This document shows, piece by piece, positions 13,855 through 28,800 of a stretch of DNA of 64,000 bases. The notes under the pieces were generated by a model, which was given only the letters and a program-made list of their open reading frames with translations, did no database searches and was not told the DNA's origin. Position numbers and translations under genes: made by a program. The DNA comes from Apostichopus japonicus (Eukaryota; Echinodermata; Holothuroidea; Aspidochirotida; Stichopodidae). Numbering within the stretch: the first letter of the stretch is position 1; every line of letters begins with the position of its first letter. The stretch spans positions 12,332,499 to 12,396,498 of the forward strand of contig NC_092565.1 in the NCBI RefSeq assembly GCF_037975245.1, read 5' to 3'.

Positions 13855-16800
13855 TTACATTATGAACACCTTTTCCATTTGCTCCATGGTGAACTCATCT
13901 TTAGTCTTTGGACAAACAATCTTGCCATTGTTCATAGCTGCAAGGGCTTGAAGAGACTGCAAGAGAGGGATAAAAAGGAGAACAGTTTACTACGTTAGCC
14001 AAATAATGACACATTTAGGAAGCATGACCTAATAGTATACTGTGCATAACTAAGTTCACACTAAACATACATTTCAAAGTAGGGTTGGGGGGAGGGGGGT
14101 TGGGTTCATGCTTAAGGCAAATGAGCAATACAGTTAAATATTTTCTCCAAAAAATTGCCCAACATTTCCCTGATCAGGAGCAAATTTTACAGAAAATGGC
14201 AACCGACCAGAAACTTGACCTAATTTTTTCTTCCCAGCTATTTCTGTTTCTTAAATTATTTCCCTGAGGATGGCTGAGAAGAAGGGTGGTGGATTAAAGA
14301 TGAGAGCAGTATGATTTACTGATCAAATAACAGAGATTAAAGCAGTATGATACACAACTACATTCTGCCTGATTTAGACTCTAAAACATTAAAGCAGTAT
14401 AACTGAAGACTTGACGACATCAGGAATCGTGATGGGAATTAGGGTAAACCAGAAACAAATTATATTAAATATTGTATAAATCATGAACATTGAAGTTCAA
14501 ATGACAGGGTATACTTTATCTGGTATTGCTTTTGCAAAATGCTATAGAAAATAGTCAAGCTGCTACAGTAGGTGTAAAGATGTTTATATAGCAGCTTTTA
14601 GTACTTTATAAGAGACTTCAAAAATGCTACACAAAATTTGAAGACTAAACGACGCATCTTTTTCTTCCTTTCAAATACAACATCATCCATGTATATGTAT
14701 GTGTGTACATGTGTGTATTTGTCAGTTTGTGCATGTTTGCTTACTTTTCCACAAAAATTACATTATAGAAGCTCTACATACAGGCAGTAGAGCAAATTAC
14801 TCCTTGATGTCACATGCACTGTACAGCTGTTAACATTTCCACCGCCACCTTTGGGAAATACCAAAGTAGTCATATGAAGCAAACCATAATCTTTGTAGAT
14901 ACTTTCACCTGGAGAATTGGATTTCAGTAAAAACAGCAAAATAGACTTCCGCATTTTCTGAATCCATCAAGTAAATGAGTATTATGACACTGCCTTTATG
15001 ACACAATGACAAGGAAGAGTGCAACCTGTCGCTGTATGTGGATAATCTAATCGTTGGTCCCGGGGAATCTGTGTCAAGTAGTATCACTGAGAGTGGCTCG
15101 GGCAAAATGCAAGACTAAACCAAGACTGTCACAACAGAATGCATTATCTCCTCATGGCTCAAATAATCTTCAACTTGATTCATGAAACAATTCCGATTGA
15201 ACAGGGACTAATTTATCCGGTATTGCATCACAAAATGGGCAAAATTTGTATATATAGCAATTATTGTACTGAGGGAACCGTAGTTTATTATATGGGACAA
15301 ACTTGAGGGCCTTCAAAACTACTATGCAAAATTTGAAGATTAAATTATTTGCTGCTGAATTAGCCACAATGGCATAGGTCCTGCCAATTCCCAAAAGCAT
15401 GAGGACTGTTTGTAAACTTACTCACGGACCTTAACCCAACTTTACCAAAAGTAAAAAGTGTCTGCCATCTCATGATTATCTGAAGCTTTTGACATTATAT
15501 CAGAATAATGATTCAATGAAACATCACCGATACTGAAATTTTTCAAGGCAAAGGACCTCCATAGGTACTGTAACAGTATAGATCTGTTACACACATAAGT
15601 GAATCTTACACATTTAAATATAAAGTTAATTAATTATCATGTTTATTAGGTTTTCAGAATTTGACCTCTGGTGATACCAAGTGATATTTGACCTCCACAA
15701 AGCGAGTTGTGCGTACCCAGTACAGTGGATCCACATGTAATACATCATAAGGTTTCATAATTTGATCTCAATTACCACAAATGGCCTTTGACTTCTGAAA
15801 TATTAAGTTTCTTGTATTTGCTAAGGTAAATCAACATGCTAAGGTGTGTAGGGCACTTAATCTTTGCATTTGGATTTATCATGTTAACCATGTTTTTATA
15901 CCTTGGCCTCTTTGACATAGAAAAAAATGCTAGGGTTCTTGTACTCAGTTGGGCCTACAAGCTTACTATCAAGTTCATCTGAGATTTGGTACTGAAGTTA
16001 TCAAGTGTACAAGATTTTCAGACTGTAAACCTATGTTGACCTCAAATGACCGTTGACCATGTCGAATCCACATGCCATGTATGAATGTCATGAATGCTTT
16101 GCTTTTGTAGTTATCAAGATTACACATTTTCCAGACAAATCCCATAATCTCATCAATGGAAATGAAATGCCTTACATTCTTTGTAATTGAAGATTTTATA
16201 CGATACCTGATAGCCTTTGAAGGGGGGGGGGGGGAGGAGAATGGATGAAAATGTCTACATACTCTTTCCTTTCTATTCATGATATTCAGTGAGTGATGTT
16301 TAACATATGGATGCTCCCTTGGAATCAGTAAACTTTGCAAAAGAAATAACTCTTATTAGAACGTGCTTATAGGCTACAGTGCAGAACTCCATTTTACATA
16401 GTCTGGCACACAATGTATTTTGAAAGATCTACAGGACGATGCAAAAACAATTTTCTTCAAGTTAAGGTTTCATAAACTGATGAAATATGAGAGCAGTATG
16501 ACACAATTCACAACCTACAGAGGGCGCTGTCATTTTGTTAACAATGTGCCCAAACTAGACTGTTTACAGATCTCCAAAGATTATGTACAGCGCTATAACA
16601 TATCTCAAACTATGTGCTAGTGTGTTACAAAAGATCTGACATCGTTCTGTACCTCTACTAATTTCAATCACACTTTTGTACTTGTTGAGCGTGATCTAAA
16701 TTACAAGTAAGAACTACAACCAAGCTGTACTTTTGAGTCATGGTGTTTTACAAGTAGGCAATTCACACAGACAGACACACACACACACACATACTCACAC

Positions 16801-19800
16801 ACCATCACATAGATTCCTTTCCCCATTGGCAAGGAAGGAAATATCATTTCCTAATCAACAAATATTGACCCAGCATTTTGACAATGTATACAAGAGAGAA
16901 ATAGTTCTGATATAATATGAAATAAGCAAATACACCCAGATTCTGTAAAAGCATTATATGAAAGATTGGATACATCATGTTTTAATTAAAATTAAACTCA
17001 CAAAGAAATGGTAGAACCTAATTATTATAGGCAATACCGTTCTACCTTTTGATGAAAAAACAAGAAAATTTGTAAAAGGTCATCTTTCTTTTGTACATCA
17101 CTTTGTCTGAGGTATAATGAAAACTGACTGACATACAGAAGAATGACAAAAAAATTAGTGCACTGAATTTGCTGCAAACCTACAGATATACAGAAAATCA
17201 TTGGCAGTGATTTCTATAAACAAAAAAATATAAGGTCAGCCTCAGAAAAACTAACTTAATGTTCATTTCTCAAGAGTTAAATGGACTGTAACATAATTTG
17301 TGTAATTGCAAGGGTATAAGTTTAAAGGGGACAAAAACCCAACCATCATCCTTGGCTTAAATGACAGAGATCTTTGTGAGGAACAACTTGACTCGAACAG
17401 CTAGGAAATCTTTTTACTGTCTCTTAATTTTGCTTTTCATAATTTTTATGGTAAAATGTTAACAGTATTGATGACACTGAAACCAATGTCATCATCATGT
17501 TAAGAGGTTAGCGCTTTATGTTAGATTCAGCATCTGCAAAATCCCCAAAACGAGCATAACAATACAGGCAATGCTATTATATCACAATAGCTATTTCATT
17601 TGATTCAGAATAGTCCAAATCAATAGTGAGCTGAGGATCACAAAGGACCTCTGTATAAACATATAACTAGCCTGCCAATATGTGCAATGCTACTGTTAAA
17701 CAACGACTATTTCATTTGATACAGAATAGGTCCAAATCAATGGTGATCCTGCATCACAAAGAACCTCTGTATAAACATGTTACTAGTATACCAATATATG
17801 CAATGCTACTGTTAACAACATCTGTATCATTTAATTCAAATGATATCTGGATCAAGTTTCAACACACAACATTAATTACTCATGAGACATACAGTATATG
17901 ACTTACATGATCAGGCAGTAGGATAATATCAAGTTATTAATTTAAATTTTCATGGAACATGACTGATAGAAGAGTGCATTTAAAGTTGTAGAAATTAACA
18001 AGACCACAAGACATAATTCAACCCATTCTGCCCCTCTCAACAATGCTGTTACCCAGTTTTGGCCTATCTTTCAAATTATATCTGTCTACCCCTAATAGAC
18101 ACTTCAATTATCAGAAAATACTTGAAAATTGCATGTATACTTCTGTCCCCCTTAAATTTCACTCTCTTGACCCCAACTGATATTTTGTATAATTTCTTTC
18201 ATTGCAATTACATAACCTTAGTTTACAACAATACAACATGTAAAAGCTGTTTGCTTTACTGAAAGAACAAAATAAGGAATTTTTACTATCCAAACATCCC
18301 CCGTTCCACCCCACCGCCACCCCTTAAAACCTCACAATTTGTCCTTCTTAACTATACAATGAAGCCATCATACCTCTTCAGCATAAACACGTCCATTTGG
18401 TAGCATCATGGGTGGATTGTGTTCATTCATTAGCTTGCCTGGATGGTAAGAAAAGGGGGTACAACTTAATGTATTTGATGAGAAGAAAAGTTGGGGAGAC
18501 AACATTCATGCATTTGATAAGAAATGGGGGCAGGGGGGTAAGGAGATAACAGGTGCGTATCCAGGGGGGGCGTTGGGGGCGCGCGCCCCCCGGGTAAGAA
18601 AAAGAGGAGAGAAAAAAAAGAGAAGAAAAAAGGAAAAAAGAGGGGAAAAAAGACGAGGAGGAGAGGAAGGAAGGGAAAAGAAAAAGAAGAAAGAGAGAAA
18701 AGGGAGAAAAGGAGGGAGTAAAAGAAAAACGCGAAGACACCGGGAAGAGAAAGAGAAACAGTGACATCATTACAGCGCTGAAGGGTAGCCAGTGACGGAT
18801 CAATGATTTCGTAAAAGTGTGACTCACCCTACCCCTTACACCGACAACTCCATTTTTTGACGTTTCCATTTTCCTCTCTCACTAATGATCTATATATATA
18901 CTATATATGGTCTATCATAACGCGAGTGTAGAATTGTGCTATGAAACCAACTGTGGCTGGTCTCGAACTCGACTGTGTCGTCGGGGAACATGACGCATTT
19001 TGGGATGGGGGGGACCGCCCGCCCCCCCATTCAGCATTTTTTTAAATGATATCGCTGAGTAATTTCAGCAGATATCACATCATATCAGTGAGCATGAAAA
19101 TGGCGTTCCAGGATGAAAAGCCTCAAAACTGTCCGACTTGCCTGAAAAAATAACCAAAAACTTTGCGCGCGTTCAACGTCTTAATGTCAATATCATATAA
19201 GCAAGCATCAGTTATTACATCGCATGCCATCATGTACCGTTCGGTCCGTTAAAATTGCGCAGTATACCGCGGGATGCTAATGTAAACAACGACATGTCTC
19301 ATGTAGATGTATAAAAAACATGGAGGTCCAATTATGCCAAAACTCTCTTTTACATTAGTAATGGCGAATTAGGGGCTGCACCCCCACCGCGCAGTGGCGG
19401 AGCGTCCATACGGTCAGGGGGGCAGATGCCCCCCCCTGACGGACTCAAATGGACTGCTGGCGCCTTTTTCAGCTCTTTACCACTTTTTACTTATTCTAGA
19501 TTATTGACTTTTTTATTGCGCTCTCATCTACTTATTGACATTTCTCACATTTTGTTGGTGTAATTTGGTGATGACACCTTATTCTTCGTTTATCTGCAAA
19601 TTAGCCAGGCCCGGAAAGGGTCATTTCCGGCGATCTAGGGAGCATCTTTACTCAAAAAATTTCTGTACGCTACGCACCAACCAGTGGTGGCGCTCCGCTT
19701 AGATAGTGTCGAAAGCGCCCCTACAGACCATTCTCGCCCCTCCTGACCAATACCCCTAGCTCCGCCACTGCCGCCGCGCCTCCTACGCCTATGTGTGTAG

Positions 19801-22800
19801 TGTTCGGTTTTCGGAAATATCTGCTATTTTTTCATTTCCGAAAACCAAGTTTTATAATAGCCGTTATAAGAGGTTTTAATATTTCTACACCAATAAATTA
19901 ACTGTGTCTGAATTTTCGAAAATTTCTGACCAACATTCTGCATCACACTTCCCTCTACTCGTGCAATTTTGACCGGTCTGTTAGGGGTTGAAGGAAGTTT
20001 TTCTATATTGGTTGTCCATAGATGACATTTTGTACAACATTATGGGTATGTTTTCAAGTGAGTTTATTCACGAGAAATGTGAATTTTCAAATTCTAAACA
20101 AATACGGGGCTTAAAACCTTGAAAAGTGGGGCTGACGGGTATTGTGGGCCGCGACGTAGAATCACCTACAAAAGCAAAGACCCACAGGAGATGCGATCAG
20201 GTCGAACATGATGTGTGCCGGGTTGACAATCTTCAAAAAGGTTATGGATGGGAAAAAACTATTAGGAAATACTTGGTTCTCAGGCAAAAAATGTACATCT
20301 GGTTGGTCATTTCAAGCCTGAGAAGTGCCGTTTCCGGTGATCTGGGGGGTATCAAAACAAGAAATTTTCTTGTACGCTGCGCGCCAACCAATGGTGGCGC
20401 TCCGCTTAGATAGTAATTCGCGCCCCCCGGGTTTGAAAATCCTGGATACGCGCCTGGATAACATCCATGTATTTGATGATAACAAATGGGGATTACAACA
20501 TTCATGTATTTGAAAGTTTTTGAACTGCCTTGTGAAATAATATCATGACACAATAGAACATACCTGTCAATGAAAGAAGTCTAAAACTGAATTTCCAATA
20601 TTCCACACACAACAAAAGGAAAAATTTGTTTAATAAATTGTACAGAAAACATTGAATTGACACGGTTATGGACCTTTGAAGCCCTTTATGAACTCCTTGA
20701 CATCCAAATATGTACAAACAAGTTACAGATTACTGTCTTTTTCTCATTAATTGAAAAAAAACACACAAAATGACAAATTCAAATTTATTCGCTAGCAATT
20801 GATTGATTCTAACAGTTCAAACCAAGAAACTTCAATTTGGCTTGAACAAATATAAATATACATTACAAAAGTAACCCTCTTCTTATCATCATTTTTCAGT
20901 TTCATCTTTTACTGTCTACAGAGAAAACCCTTCATTTGAGTTCCTAGATATTCTCAAACTATTGAAACAACCCAAGCCAGACAGTTATTCTGTGAGATCC
21001 CTCAGCAAACAGGGGACGAGACTGTCATTTTGAGATGATTGATTCAAATCAATGGTATTCTGGATGGAGCCAACGGCTAGTTTGCAGCAGATATTAATCC
21101 AATACATCAACATTCCATGAAATTTCCTCACTAGAAGACAAAATTTTGCTCTACATTTCAAAGTACACAGAAACCACTATCCATCCAGAAACTGCTCAAG
21201 TTAGTCAACAGATGACTGGAAAATAATAACACGGCATGTCTCAAAACTTGAAATAGCTTTGACTAAGTAAAAGATAACAGTTTACAGTTTATGGACTAAA
21301 AGAGTTCATGACAATCTCAAGTATCTTACCAACAATAACCAGACAAAAGTGCAAGAAACAGAATTCATAATTAAAAAGTTGATTGAAAAACGTTCATTTC
21401 TGATGGATTACAATTATATGAAGATACCATAATTTGATCAAGAAAACAGCCTCCAGTCAAATATAAAAAAGTACAAGTGACGATTAGATTTGATGAAGTA
21501 GCTGGTTGCGTTAACCACACCAGCTATGCTCATACCCACCAGCTATGCCCATACCCACCAGCTATGCTTATACATTCCATTAGCTATGCTAACACCCACT
21601 TTATTGGTAGTTTGTTTGTAGCTTATTGCTATGTACAGTAATTGGCAAAATGAGAAGAAAGTAACTGCTTTGAGGTGCTGTCGTTTAGTTGTTAGAGTAT
21701 TTAAAGACAACAGAGAAGATGTGATGCATTGATATGAGATATTTTTCAGTTTGGATTCTTGTATGTTTTACCATATATAATACACTCACTAGCATATTTG
21801 GATATTTCTACAAAAGAACATTGACTGTACTTGGGTCTATTTTAGTCCTCTCTCTTTTAACCATTTCATCCTTGACTTGGGAGGATTAAATAAAGCTGTT
21901 TTTTCATTTATTAAATAAGTTGTATAATATTATTTATATGCCAACAAGAAATGATTTCCTGTCACAGACATAGGTGCCTCATTACTTATTGACTATAACA
22001 ACTTCCAAGTGATTCTTGTGTGCCAAGGTACATGTGCAATGAAAGTAGCTAAGGAATAGGTTTACCGTATTGCTATATGGATGCAGGGTTACATCCAGAC
22101 GTATCTGTTATGACAGGTTGTAGCTAGCAGTAGTGCTAAAAAACATGTGAAGGATAAGTACATCTACTATGAAAGGATAGTAAGTCTAGGTATATCTGTT
22201 CTATAAGTATGTACAGCTAAACCAAAGGAAGATTAGTAGAGATAATTAACACCTATTGCTACACTAATGGAGGTAACTTCTTCGAAATACTGTACGCCCA
22301 GGAGCTTGCGTAGCGCGAATACGACTGCAAACATGACTTCTGAAACATTGATATATAGAGTAACAAATAATTATTACAAGTAACAAGTACTTATTACGAG
22401 TAACACATACTTAGTATGAGTAGCACATACTTATTATGAGTAACACATACTTATTACAAGTAACACATACTAAGTACACATAACACATACTTAGAACGAG
22501 TAACACATACTTATTACGACCAACACATACTTACCAGATATAGAGCAGACGAGTCGTGACTGCGCACAGTGGGCATATGGTAACGTCTTGGCAAGTTCAT
22601 TCAGATGCTTGGAACACACAGGGCACTTGGGATTCCTACAATCATCACTGTAACATTGACTGTGAAATAATGGATGTTAAGGAAGTAATGTATGTAGATT
22701 TATTATTAAATATGTATCATAAAAGTAACCTTCATTCTGGAGAATGGCTTTAGCCAATGACCCGTCCAGACATCAATTAGAAGGTCTGACCAGAGGACAG

Positions 22801-25800
22801 AAAAAATGTAAGAAATATGAACCGACACAAGTCTTAACAATTCTTGCATGTATAATGCAACTTGGTACTACAACAGCAAGGCAGATGTTTTTGAGAATAG
22901 AATGTAGACATTACAAGATTCTGCTGGGAAATTCATCTGCTTGAAAGGTATAAAAAGATGCTGTCAATTGGCATATCAGTAAATTCTAAAAGAAAATTTT
23001 GTGAAAAGGGAGAGGCCAAAAACTTGACAACCACACCACAAAGTTTACTCCTACTTTTCATTTTATGGCTAAATCCCTGGTCTAGAATATTTCTGCATAA
23101 TACCTACTTAACATTTCTCAATGAAAAAGGCTTTCTTCTTTATGTAAGGGGAGGGGGAGAGGAGTGCAAGTTTTTGGTCAAATAGGAAAGACTGCCTTTT
23201 CAGTAAAAAAATCTGGTTCATATTTTCTTTTTCTTTTTTAAAGAGTGATTTAAAGACTGAAATATTTCTCGTGTAATAACTGAAACAACAAACAGGATTT
23301 AAACATTAAACGTTCATAGAAACGATACTGCCTACCACTATATCATCTGTACGCCTAACCTTCTCTTTTCATCAATAGGAAAGGCCCACAAGCTTGTCCA
23401 TCTCTGTCCAGCATTAATATTTATGACTTGACAAACTCTTTTGTCTTTTGTGTTTGGTCAGTTCCTCATTACCTTAAAATGCTAAATACAAGCTGTAAAA
23501 AGTTCAGCAGTAAAATGGTCATAAATCCAAGTTGGGTATATTTAAACACCAGGTAGATTAAAGTAAACTTAAGACAAATTCTAGCATGGACATTGTTAAA
23601 GAGATCAAAAAGGCTTAATATGACAGAATATGAAGTGGCCTTCCTTGATTAAACAGACTTTTAACTTGTGTATATTATGGTCATTACTGTCACTTTACAA
23701 CTGCACACGGAAGTTTTCAGGAGATTTCAAAAAAGAAAGAAAAGTAAATTGAAATTTGAATTTGAATTTATAGGGTTGAAGTAGTGGAGGTCTGACTTAG
23801 TATAGATAACAGAACCAGAAGATAAACTAAATAAAAGTGTTTACTCATCATGCTGCTGCAGGAAGTGAGAGATTATAACACTTTTTACACAGCAAGCAGT
23901 TATCCAACTAAACTGCAATACAGGGCTAAAAAATTAACAATTGTCAGCAAACTCTGTTTCATCCTTGTTTGCAGAATTAGTCATTTTCTGTGTATTAGCT
24001 TTGACATAAAACGTCGGAAAAGTTTTAGTTTTGGTACGGAACTTGTAATCTTATGTTGAATAGAACTATGTTTATGGGGGAAACAACACAAAGGGGAAAA
24101 AGCCTCCTTTAAGTGTATGAAGTTTCAGGCATTTAGTACCCCTTAATCACTATTGCTTCTGATAACTAAGTAAAATATATCATAACTGCAATACACACCA
24201 CTTTAGTATGCGCACTTAAATGCGGTGAAAGACATTCCAACATTAGATAAGATACAATGTTATGGGATTTTAAATCCTAAGTGAGAATAATTTTCACTTC
24301 CAGTTGAAAACAGAGACGACTTTAAGCAAGATAGTACTATGCATGATTCCAGGATTGCTTGGTGTATCTGTCCATGCATGTTTACGCAATTCTGACTACG
24401 TAGTACACTGTGATAGCATAAACAGCACAAAGGTCAAACGATGAATTTACACAACCATCTCATTCATGTTTTTCAAGTTAACAGTTGTACTGTCTGTACA
24501 CTGTGCCAGGACATGGTGTGTTCACTATATACCAAATTTCTGCATGCTCAATCTTTGTGAAGAGACAAAAATTTGAGGAAAACACAAGCTCATCGTGATT
24601 TCACGATTGTTTCCAACAGACAGTCAAGAATGTATTGGAAGATTCCATGTTTAAAAAAAAAACTGAAAATGAGTTGTGAGTTACTAAATAGAAAATAAAC
24701 AAACAAAACATTGCTTAACTGGTATATTATTAATTTATTAATACAAATCTTCTACAGGCGATATAGAATAACATCCAAACTTAACAGGAGTAATTCTCCC
24801 AAAAGGATACGGAGTCTTCATAGCTGATAATCCTGCCTCTAGCGTCACTGTCAGTACTGGAGTAGTATTTAGTTGGAATAGTTTGTAATTCTCCTCTCGG
24901 AATTGATCCACTAGCTCCTGCCATTTACTACCATCCAATAGTTTCTATAACAGCAACAACAAAAAAGGAGAAAAAAGTAACTAATGCTATTGCAACACAT
25001 TTACATCACATTACAAAATCTTATCTCAGTTATTCTATAACTTTTGTAACATTAAGGAATGTAAAGTATGTGACACATTATTAATAATACATTTGATGGA
25101 AACATGTATGTGTAATACATATGAATTATTTATTATGGTAAGAAATGTATCGAAAGTTAAATACTTAAAGCAGTCTGTAGCAGTATTCACTTGAAAATTA
25201 GTGAAAAGAAAAAAGAAAAGTAGGATCGACAGTGTGACTGTTGGATCAATTGACAACATGTATAGATAACTACTGCAAGCATTTTGTCAAATTTAAACTG
25301 AAGCTAAACTGAAACTGCTGCAAATTGGCAACAAAATGCTACTTTCATCATCATGTAGAAAGTAAAACTAAACATAAATGCATTTGAGGAAATTATGTAT
25401 ACATGTGTAACACATTAATTATTGATACCAGTAATCTATATATCTAAAAATATCCAAAGCTGCCTGTGGTACTGAATTTTACTTTTCCTTCCATGATTAC
25501 TTTACTAAGCAGCTCATCAGCTTAACTGTTCAACTTTCATTTCTCTTTACTTGGAATAAATACTTAGTTGAAAATATCCTATCTTTGAGTGAGATAAAAA
25601 CAATTAGGACTGGCAGTGTGTTTATAGGGCCAATTGACACAACATAATTAAATACACACCACCACCCCTGTGGAGAGGTTTGTAAACTTCTGCAAATTAG
25701 CAAACAAAGGCCATCATGCTTTCATCAGCATGTACATAGAAAACCTTAACATATAAAATGTGTGCTACAGAAAGTAAAAAAATGCATATGGAGGAAACTA

Positions 25801-28800
25801 CACATATGTAACATGTTAATTATTCATACCCTTAATGAATGTATTTCAAATAAACATTTGAAGAAGCCTGTTATTTAATGCAAAGAAATCGGCTTAATTC
25901 TTCAACTTGCATTTCAGGTGCCGTGGAAAATTTATTTTTTGCTTGGAAATTGCAAACCTACAGTACTTGAAAATATGCCAATGGAAACAAATGAAACAGG
26001 ATTGTGTGATTATCTGAGCAATTGATAACATGATTATGTGTACCAATACTCTAGGGATTTCTTTCATAAAATTTACTGCAAATTGGCAGCATTATAGAAT
26101 AAATAAAACACAAAATGTCTGTAATAATTGCTACAATTATTCATTGATAAGAACAAAGAAATGATCAGTACTTACCCTATACTGTGGTATAGTTGTTCCT
26201 GGACTAAAAGCTAGGAGGCCCATAATCCTTCTTACAATAGCTAACTGGTCTCCCTCTACAGTGGTAAAATATCTACGGGCATGGGCTATTGCCTCTTCTC
26301 TTCTATTGAGTTTAACGAATTCAATAAATTCTTGGACCCTAAGATTAAACTCTAGTGTACTCTGAAATAAACATAAGAAAGGACACAATGTCTGGGTAAA
26401 GAATTCTAATAATAAAAACAATGCTACCATTTCAGAACTTTTCTGGTTTGTACAAAGGTAGCTACATTAATGGAATTATTTAAAGTTAGCAATTAATTTG
26501 TACAGTCACCTATTAGTTTCTACACTAGTATATATGCTGTTCATTACAGAAATTTGATGGCAACTATTAAGTAAAAAACATCTGAAAACAATCAATGTCA
26601 ATATAGTACGGGAAATGATTTGTCCAGTACCGCATTGCAAAACTGCTATACAAAAAATGGTCAATTTGCTATACAATTGCAAAGATGTATAGCAGACTTT
26701 CTTGTACACAGGAAACAGCAGTTTACAGGAGACATAGTCTTCAAAACTGCAACACACACAAATTGAAGACTAAATTATTCCCTGGAGTATACCCTATATA
26801 TGACCTAACACAAAGAACACAAAGATGTGTAGCAGACTTTCTTGTACACAGGAAACAGCAGTTTACAGGAGACATAGTCTTCAAAACTGCAACACACACA
26901 AATTGAAGACTAAATTATTCCCTGGAGTATACCCTATATATGACCTAACACAAAGAACACAAAGATGTGTAGCAGACTTTCTTGTACACAGGAAACAGCA
27001 GTTTACAGGAGACATAGTCTTCAAAACTGCAACACACACAAATTGAAGACTAAATTATTCCCTGGAGTATATCCTATGACCTAACACAAAGAACACAAAG
27101 ATGTGTAGCAGACTTTCTCGTACACAGGAAACATAGCAGTTTACAAGAGACATAGTCTTTAAAACTGCAACACACAAAAATTGAAGACTAAATTATTCCC
27201 TGGAGTATAAGACCCTTTGACCTAACACAAATATATAGGAAACTAATATTGCAGTTCTGCACATGCTATCATCAAGTGATCAAACACTATCATACCATCT
27301 TGATTGGAGTTTTGTGACTGTATCCAATACTAGCAGAACATAATAAATGCCTGGTAGGCTTTCAACAGTCAAATATCCTTGTTGAAGTTATGATTCCTTA
27401 TTCTAAATGCCTCCATAAGATTCACCCTCGGCAAGCTTTGCTTAAAAGCTGAGTGTTTAAAGGGTGTGAAGACTCACGCAAAAGAAACGTCTAATGCCGG
27501 TAATTTGACCTAGTTTCGAATGAGGTGTAACAGAAGTGTTAAACACCACCATCAATTCCAGAAAATAAACACACAGCTTGCTACCGTCGGTAATTAAACA
27601 CTAGTGTACAGTCAGTACATACAGCTGCGGTCAATACCCACAGCACAGTATGCAAACGATACAGGATATTGGACATCTCAGGTCCAGCTAAAGATAACAA
27701 GGTATCATGTTTCATTACTGTCTGCATTTTGTAGCGACACGAACAAAACGTCACTTGCAAGCAACGGAAAGTTAACTTTTTCAGATGGCCGCACGCGGTT
27801 TGGGGCGAGACTTCAATGCCCTTAATACCCATGCATACAATCTTTTATCATTCATGTTTATTAGTCAATCTGCTTACCTTAATTTTCTTCAACTTTGATT
27901 TATTGCTATTACACCAGCAGAGACATGCAACTGTCTCTCCCCTCTGTAGAGATTCTTCAACTTCTTTAGAAACTAGAAATAGACTAATGTTGGTCAAATC
28001 CTGAAAGAAATGAAAAAGAAAAAAAAAATCAAACTGATTCTGATTCATGAAAAATGAAAACGATGCGGAAATTTGTACTATATACCATCGTCCATGGATT
28101 TTGCAGGAGTGATATTTAAGTTCAGCATTGTGTACTCTTCTGAAAGCCAAAACCTATTAAACAGTCAAACTTTGACAGCAAATCAATGTACCATTTGAGT
28201 TAAGCATCTATGAAGAGACATATCCTACCACACTGATGAAAGGTCATCTTCAGAGACTAACATTATCTCACTTGCAATGAACACTAAAAATGTTTATGAG
28301 TTCCAAAAACAAAATTGCTAAACAATCTTTCTGTTTATGAAAGTACAAACTATGAAGCATGTTGAGTTTCTTGACATTTTGAAATGGTTTGATATGATCT
28401 GACAGATTTAAAGCGTCGTAATGCATTCAGAGGAAAGTTGAAACAAGGTCCTTTCATGAGAGCCATGCTGAAATGGACAAACAGTCTGAAGAAAATCACA
28501 CTAAAGATGTATTGTAATAGTATCTAACTCCAAAGTCCCAATATCATTTTAAAATAGCACACAGACTGACCTCAATATCTGAATGTCTGGCGAGTTTCAG
28601 CGCAGTTTCATAGTATCCAGCCCTCAAGAAGTACTCTACCAGCATTCGGTCCACTCTCTTCTTCTTCCAAACATTCAAGGCACTCCCATTACAGTTCTCC
28701 CTCTCTTTGAGATGGGCTAGTCTCTTCTTACATACTTGAGCACTATCCTCCTCTATGCTAATAGCTTCATTCGCCTGTTAAGGAAAGGGAAGAAAAATAA

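Noticed and set aside
18423-18869. 148-codon minus-strand open frame rich in Phe/Ser/Leu
   Set aside because: It is the translation of the pyrimidine strand of a transposon purine tract and overlaps MAEA exon 9. Low complexity, no domain.
22361-22534. Regular 20-bp repeats resembling a CRISPR array
   Set aside because: The units are directly adjacent with no spacers, and the context is an intron of an animal gene. It is a minisatellite.
26685-27046. Two identical 73-codon open frames
   Set aside because: They are register copies in the 140-bp tandem array; the fourth unit and the dispersed relatives do not keep the frame.
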